DNA of 47,600 nt from an uncultured SAR86 cluster bacterium (GTDB taxonomy: Bacteria; Pseudomonadota; Gammaproteobacteria; Magnimaribacterales; Magnimaribacteraceae). Position numbers and translations under genes: made by a program. The notes under the pieces are model-generated. The model was not told where the DNA came from. It did no database searches and saw only the letters and a program-made list of their open reading frames with translations. Each line of letters opens with the position of its first letter. Position 1 is the first letter of the stretch. Where the stretch lies: positions 1 to 47,600 of the forward strand of contig CALJVP010000015.1 in NCBI GenBank assembly GCA_937773605.1, written 5' to 3'. Below, in pieces: positions 44,085 through 47,600 of the stretch.

Positions 44085-44935
44085 ACTACTCCTAGTATTT
44101 TTTTTAACTCTTCTACTACTCTCAGGGGATCATCAATAAAAAGGTGATGCATTGTTCCTGGAACTCCCACCACTCTTTCATCGGGTAAATTACCAACATA
44201 CTTTGTATATTCAACCAGTTCTGCTGGAAAAATCTGGCTCATTAAACCATAGACTAAGTAAACAGGACATTCCGGAGACATAAGAATGTCAGTTAGGTCG
44301 GAAGATTGGTAAGTCTTCATCATCTTGCCATCTGATTTTAACAACCATCCATCGTTGGTTTCTTTAAATGAATTCTTAGCAATGTGTTCTAAGATATAAT
44401 CATTTCTGCAAGGTTGTGGGGGGATTAACCTAAAACTTTCAACTGCACTGTTGAGTGTTTCGTAATAAAAATCTGCTCTAATCATCGACTTACCCATAGA
44501 TCTAGCCTTGTCAGGCGGGACAACGACTATAGAATCTAACAAGATTAATTGAGTAAATATTTCTGGGAAAAAAGATGTTGCTTTTAAGGAAATTGAACCA
44601 CCCATGCTGTGAGCTATGAAAGTAGTAGAGTTCCACTGCCTGTCTTCACACACGGCCTTTAGTTCTTTTGCATACAATTCTTGAGAGTAATTTTGTCGAT
44701 GATCACTATCTCCATTTCCGGAAAGATCAACGGCAACAACACAAAAATCATCTAGAAAATGAGGTGCTATAAAGTCCCACCAATTGCTATTAGCACTATA
44801 GCCATGCACAAAAAATAAACCTGGCTTTGATGAGTCACCCCAAAGTGAATAATGTATATTCGCACCTTCAACATCTACGTAATGGTGTTCGGGTGAGTTA
44901 TCAATAGCAGAAACGAACCATTCTGGCGAAGTCAT
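44081..44935 (-). CDS. Alpha/beta hydrolase
   Basis: A 284-residue hydrolase with FVHGYSANSNWWDFI, the Ser nucleophile in IAHSMGGSIS, and a His near the C-terminus in PGTMHHLFIDDP. The lid and the acid (YLVYGLMSQIFP) are less conserved. Ser suggests esterase or lipase chemistry, and there is no signal peptide. The start is 12 bases after the aminotransferase, the end overlaps MoxR by 4 bases, so the gene belongs to the same transcript. Substrate unknown. Confidence 0.83.
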   Translation of the reverse strand: MTSPEWFVSAIDNSPEHHYVDVEGANIHYSLWGDSSKPGLFFVHGYSANSNWWDFIAPHFLDDFCVVAVDLSGNGDSDHRQNYSQELYAKELKAVCEDRQWNSTTFIAHSMGGSISLKATSFFPEIFTQLILLDSIVVVPPDKARSMGKSMIRADFYYETLNSAVESFRLIPPQPCRNDYILEHIAKNSFKETNDGWLLKSDGKMMKTYQSSDLTDILMSPECPVYLVYGLMSQIFPAELVEYTKYVGNLPDERVVGVPGTMHHLFIDDPLRVVEELKKILGVV

Positions 44936-44947
44936 TTTTAAGTACCT

Positions 44948-46267
44948 TTAATTTATACTACGTATAGCAGTTTTAAGTGCATCGACAATAGTCTCAATGT
45001 GCTCAGGCTTTGCTATGAGGGATGGAGAAAGTACTAAAAATTCGCCTGAAAATCTAACCAAGACATCATTTTCATAACAATGTTGGAAAACTTTTGATGC
45101 GAATTCTGCAGCAGGAATAGGATCCGATCCAAAATGCAAAGCCCCCATCAATCCAATATTTCTTATATCAACAACTTGATTTTCACCTTTAAGACTATGA
45201 ACAGCATCTTCAAAAACAGGTTCTAGTTCTTTTGCTTTTTGGAATAGCCCCTCTTCCTCATAAACTTCAAGTGTTGCTAAACCGGCAGCGGCTGCTACTG
45301 GATGCCCCGAGTAGGTATAACCGTGGAATAATTCGATCATATTCTCTGGTCCTTGCATGATGGTGTCATGTATTTCATTCTTAAAAGCAACAGCGCTCAT
45401 AGGTATAACTGCACCCGTTAAGCCTTTGGCCATAGTAATAATATCAGGAGTTACGTCAAAGCGTGTAGCAGCAAAAGAGTCTCCCAGTCGACCAAACCCA
45501 GTGATAACTTCATCAAAGATCAATAAGATATTGTGTTTAGTGCATATCTCTCTAATTCTTTCTAAATAACCAACCGGTGGAACAATAACACCTCCAGAAC
45601 CAGTAACCGGCTCAATAATAACGGCTGCAACAGTGGATGGATCTTGCAAGGTTAGAATCTTCTCTAGCTCATCGGCAAGATGCAGACCCCAAACAGGTTG
45701 TCCTTTTGAGAAAGCCATTTCGTCTAAGTTCCATGTATGTGGCAAGTGGTCCACTCCAGGCAACAAAGGTCCAAAAGACTTTCGGTTAGGAGTAATACCG
45801 CCAACTGAAACCCCACCAAAATTGACTCCGTGATATCCTTTTTCTCTTCCAATGAGTTTTGTTCTTTGCCCTTCTCCATTAGCTACGTGATAAGCCATGG
45901 CTACTTTTAAGGCAGTTTCTACCGCTTCTGATCCTGAATTTCCAAAAAAAATCTTGTCTAAACCATCGGGTGTTAAGTCTGCTATTTTTTCTGCCAATTC
46001 GAAGGCCTTTGGGTGTGACATGTTAAAGGCGGTGGCATAATCTAGAGTTGCAACTTGATCCTGTACGGCTTTGACAATCTTGGGGTGACAATGCCCAGCA
46101 TTGCAACACCACAAACCAGCGATACCGTCTAAAACACTTCTTCCATCTTGAGTTTTATAATACATTCCTTCCGATGCAACAATTAACCTAGGATCAGATT
46201 TAAATTTCCTATTTGGTGTAAAAGGCATCCAGTAGTTATCAAGATTTATATTTTGCAGGTCTTCCAT
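44948..46267 (-). CDS. Class III omega-amino acid aminotransferase
   Basis: A 439-residue PLP enzyme, probably omega-amino acid (for example beta-alanine):pyruvate transaminase. SVLDGIAGLWCCNAGHCHPK, FFGNSGSEAVETALKVA, LLIFDEVITGFGRLG, the PLP lysine K281 in TMAKGLTGAVIPMSAV and FHGYTYSGHPVAAAAGLATL match the class. It starts 70 bases from the divergent TetR gene, so is a likely target of it, and begins the run aminotransferase-hydrolase-MoxR-VWA-methyltransferase. Confidence 0.9.
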   Translation of the reverse strand: MEDLQNINLDNYWMPFTPNRKFKSDPRLIVASEGMYYKTQDGRSVLDGIAGLWCCNAGHCHPKIVKAVQDQVATLDYATAFNMSHPKAFELAEKIADLTPDGLDKIFFGNSGSEAVETALKVAMAYHVANGEGQRTKLIGREKGYHGVNFGGVSVGGITPNRKSFGPLLPGVDHLPHTWNLDEMAFSKGQPVWGLHLADELEKILTLQDPSTVAAVIIEPVTGSGGVIVPPVGYLERIREICTKHNILLIFDEVITGFGRLGDSFAATRFDVTPDIITMAKGLTGAVIPMSAVAFKNEIHDTIMQGPENMIELFHGYTYSGHPVAAAAGLATLEVYEEEGLFQKAKELEPVFEDAVHSLKGENQVVDIRNIGLMGALHFGSDPIPAAEFASKVFQHCYENDVLVRFSGEFLVLSPSLIAKPEHIETIVDALKTAIRSIN

Positions 46268-46301
46268 GGTTTTTATATTTTTGTAAGGTTTGGGTGTAAA
46301 T

Positions 46302-46313
46302 AAAGTATACTTT
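46302..46313. promoter_or_regulatory. Perfect 12-base palindrome between aminotransferase and TetR genes
   Basis: AAAGTATACTTT is its own reverse complement. It lies in the 70-base region between two divergent starts, 35 bases from the aminotransferase start and 25 from the regulator start. TetR proteins bind palindromes in such positions, so this may be the operator; other TetR operators are usually longer (14-20 bases). AT-rich chance palindromes are common, hence modest confidence. Confidence 0.4.
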
Positions 46314-46337
46314 TTTAAGTTATTTTTTGAAAGATTA

Positions 46338-46931
46338 ATGGTCTTAGAAATTCACAAACCAAATATACCAAAGCAAGATAGAAGTCTTAAGCGTTATGAG
46401 AGCGCATTAGAGACAGCAGATTTTATTCTTAAAGAACAAAACATTCATGCCGTTACTCTTAAAGAGATAGCAATTAGATCTGGAATTAAACGATCCTCTC
46501 TTTATAAGTTTTTTCCGAGCAACATGGCAATCTTGTATGCCCTCTCAGAAATACATTTAAATAAGCTTCTTAAAATGGTCAACGCCAATACTGCGGATGT
46601 TAATTTTAAGAACTCAATGGAGTTTACAATGTTAATAATTGACTTGTTAACTATCTACCTCAACGAACACAAAGGCTCAGCAATTATGTTCCTTAGTAAC
46701 GATTTGCCAACTAAATTAGAAATTACCTTACATTCGAATACGCTTTTTTCTTCGGAGATGCTCAATAAGATAAACCAAAAGATTTCAAATGTTGACAATG
46801 AAAGAGTAAATAATAATTTCAGTATTATCTTTGCACTTTTATCTCAAGGTTACCAAAAAGAAGGAACAATTAGCCCTAGGATTGTTAATGAAACAAAAAA
46901 AGCCTCACTGGCTTACCTGTCCGCTTACTAA
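46338..46931 (+). CDS. TetR-family transcriptional regulator
   Basis: A 197-residue regulator. N-terminal helix-turn-helix: ALETADFILKEQNIHAVTLK then EIAIRSGIKRSSLYKFFPSN, near residues 21-60, which is the TetR signature; the C-terminal part is a helical ligand domain. ATG at 46338 is preferred; a TTG start at 46290 would add a 16-residue segment with no resemblance to the family. Divergence from the aminotransferase with a palindrome between them suggests it controls that operon and itself. Confidence 0.88.
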   Translation: MVLEIHKPNIPKQDRSLKRYESALETADFILKEQNIHAVTLKEIAIRSGIKRSSLYKFFPSNMAILYALSEIHLNKLLKMVNANTADVNFKNSMEFTMLIIDLLTIYLNEHKGSAIMFLSNDLPTKLEITLHSNTLFSSEMLNKINQKISNVDNERVNNNFSIIFALLSQGYQKEGTISPRIVNETKKASLAYLSAY

Positions 46932-46932
46932 A

Positions 46933-47520
46933 TTAATATAGCACCTCAAAAATACAATTTTCATCATTGTGGTTAGGGTTATTAACGTAAGTTGAAACTG
47001 GATAAAATTTAATCCTTTTTGCCAAAGATTCGTCAAAGAAATTGATGTCTTTATTCTGAAGCCAATCTTTGTAGAGAGACCTTTGTATAATAAAAGGCAT
47101 GCGATCATGCAATTCTTTAAGGTTGTCTGTTGCTTGTGTTGTGATAATTGCGCATCCCACTTCTCCTCGATAACCTCCATAAACACCTCCAAAACAAAAG
47201 GATTCTCCTTCCAGATGATGATAAAAAGGAATCTTCTTATCTCCATTCGTTTTCCACTCATACCAACCATCGGCAGGTATTAAGCATCTGGTGGAGTTTT
47301 CAAAAGAAGGCTTAGTGGATAAAGTCTCAGAACGCGCATTGACTAAATTAAAAGGTTTGTCTGCCCAGAAAGGAGTAAAACCCCATTTAATGTAGTTCAA
47401 CTTATCCGTCATAGCAGCAATTTTTTGGCCAGGAGCTGCGTTGAAATTTGGTACTATTTCTGCACCACCAAACTGAGTCTTAAACGCTGTTGCATTTCTT
47501 ATAGTAAACCTTCCACACAT
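46933..47520 (-). CDS. SRAP/YedK abasic-site processing protein
   Basis: YedK/HMCES proteins form a thiazolidine link with abasic sites in single-stranded DNA. The catalytic C2 is exposed after the initiator Met is removed (MCGRFT), N61 in NLVNARSET, E88 in GWYEW and H138 in LHDRMPFII fill the remaining site. 195 residues against about 220 in E. coli, so a compact version. It converges with TetR (one base between stops). I found no LexA-like box in the 80 bases upstream, 47521-47600. Confidence 0.93.
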   Translation of the reverse strand: MCGRFTIRNATAFKTQFGGAEIVPNFNAAPGQKIAAMTDKLNYIKWGFTPFWADKPFNLVNARSETLSTKPSFENSTRCLIPADGWYEWKTNGDKKIPFYHHLEGESFCFGGVYGGYRGEVGCAIITTQATDNLKELHDRMPFIIQRSLYKDWLQNKDINFFDESLAKRIKFYPVSTYVNNPNHNDENCIFEVLY

Positions 47521-47600
47521 ATAGAATATTCATTTTGACTACATAAGGGCACATAGGTCAATTTTTTTAACTATATTATTGTTTTTATGTATGTTTTTAA

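Overview
The window looks like chromosome from an AT-rich gammaproteobacterium, probably a free-living marine one of the streamlined kind (SAR86-like; this affiliation is inference, as there is no rRNA gene here). The main clue is the classical gammaproteobacterial order rluC-yceD-rpmF-fabD-fabG-acpP-mltG-tmk-holB, with rne divergent from rluC. Genes are tightly packed, with many 1-8 base overlaps and no gap above about 300 bases. I saw no tRNA, rRNA, insertion sequence, prophage or CRISPR array.

Layout. 1-6015 (minus) is one giant secreted lipoprotein gene (cadherin-like repeats, calcium-loop segments, a Calx-beta-like domain). It runs off the left edge and is broken by about nine single-base-type frameshifts, eight of them between about 1130 and 2690. 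6222-9645 holds an alanine/sodium symporter with an extra ~100-residue loop, a small glutaredoxin, a YciC-like membrane protein and an alpha/beta hydrolase. 9634-15982 (minus) is the fatty-acid/rpmF/DNA-replication cluster, which lacks plsX, fabH, fabF and pabC. 16266-18614 is RNase E without its zinc-link cysteines. 18618-22993 holds nudC, an NhaD-type transporter, dusA, a TerB-like protein and mlaA. 22990-26925 holds a frameshifted mrp, a metG whose tRNA-binding domain is a separate overlapping ORF, and a ferredoxin-NADP reductase.

26927-32805 holds argG and then a plus-strand sulfur/methyl group: BCCT transporter, MetY-type sulfhydrylase, alpha/beta hydrolase and homocysteine S-methyltransferase. 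32809-39598 (minus) holds grxD and a seven-gene operon-like run: SDR, DUF1295 reductase, serine hydrolase, zinc dehydrogenase, TauE exporter, quinone reductase and pdxJ. 39672-41002 holds little-known genes, including a secreted protein made of two Cys/His-patterned repeats and a 58-residue ORF running into a terminator. 41015-46267 (minus) is a second operon-like run (omega-aminotransferase, alpha/beta hydrolase, MoxR ATPase, VWA protein, exported methyltransferase-like protein). It diverges from a TetR regulator, with a perfect 12-base palindrome between them. The window ends with an SRAP/YedK abasic-site protein.

The most unusual observations are the RNase E without a zinc link and with a hairpin-rich leader, the secreted duplicated Cys/His protein, the MoxR-VWA operon ending in an apparently exported methyltransferase, and the frame-broken giant adhesin.
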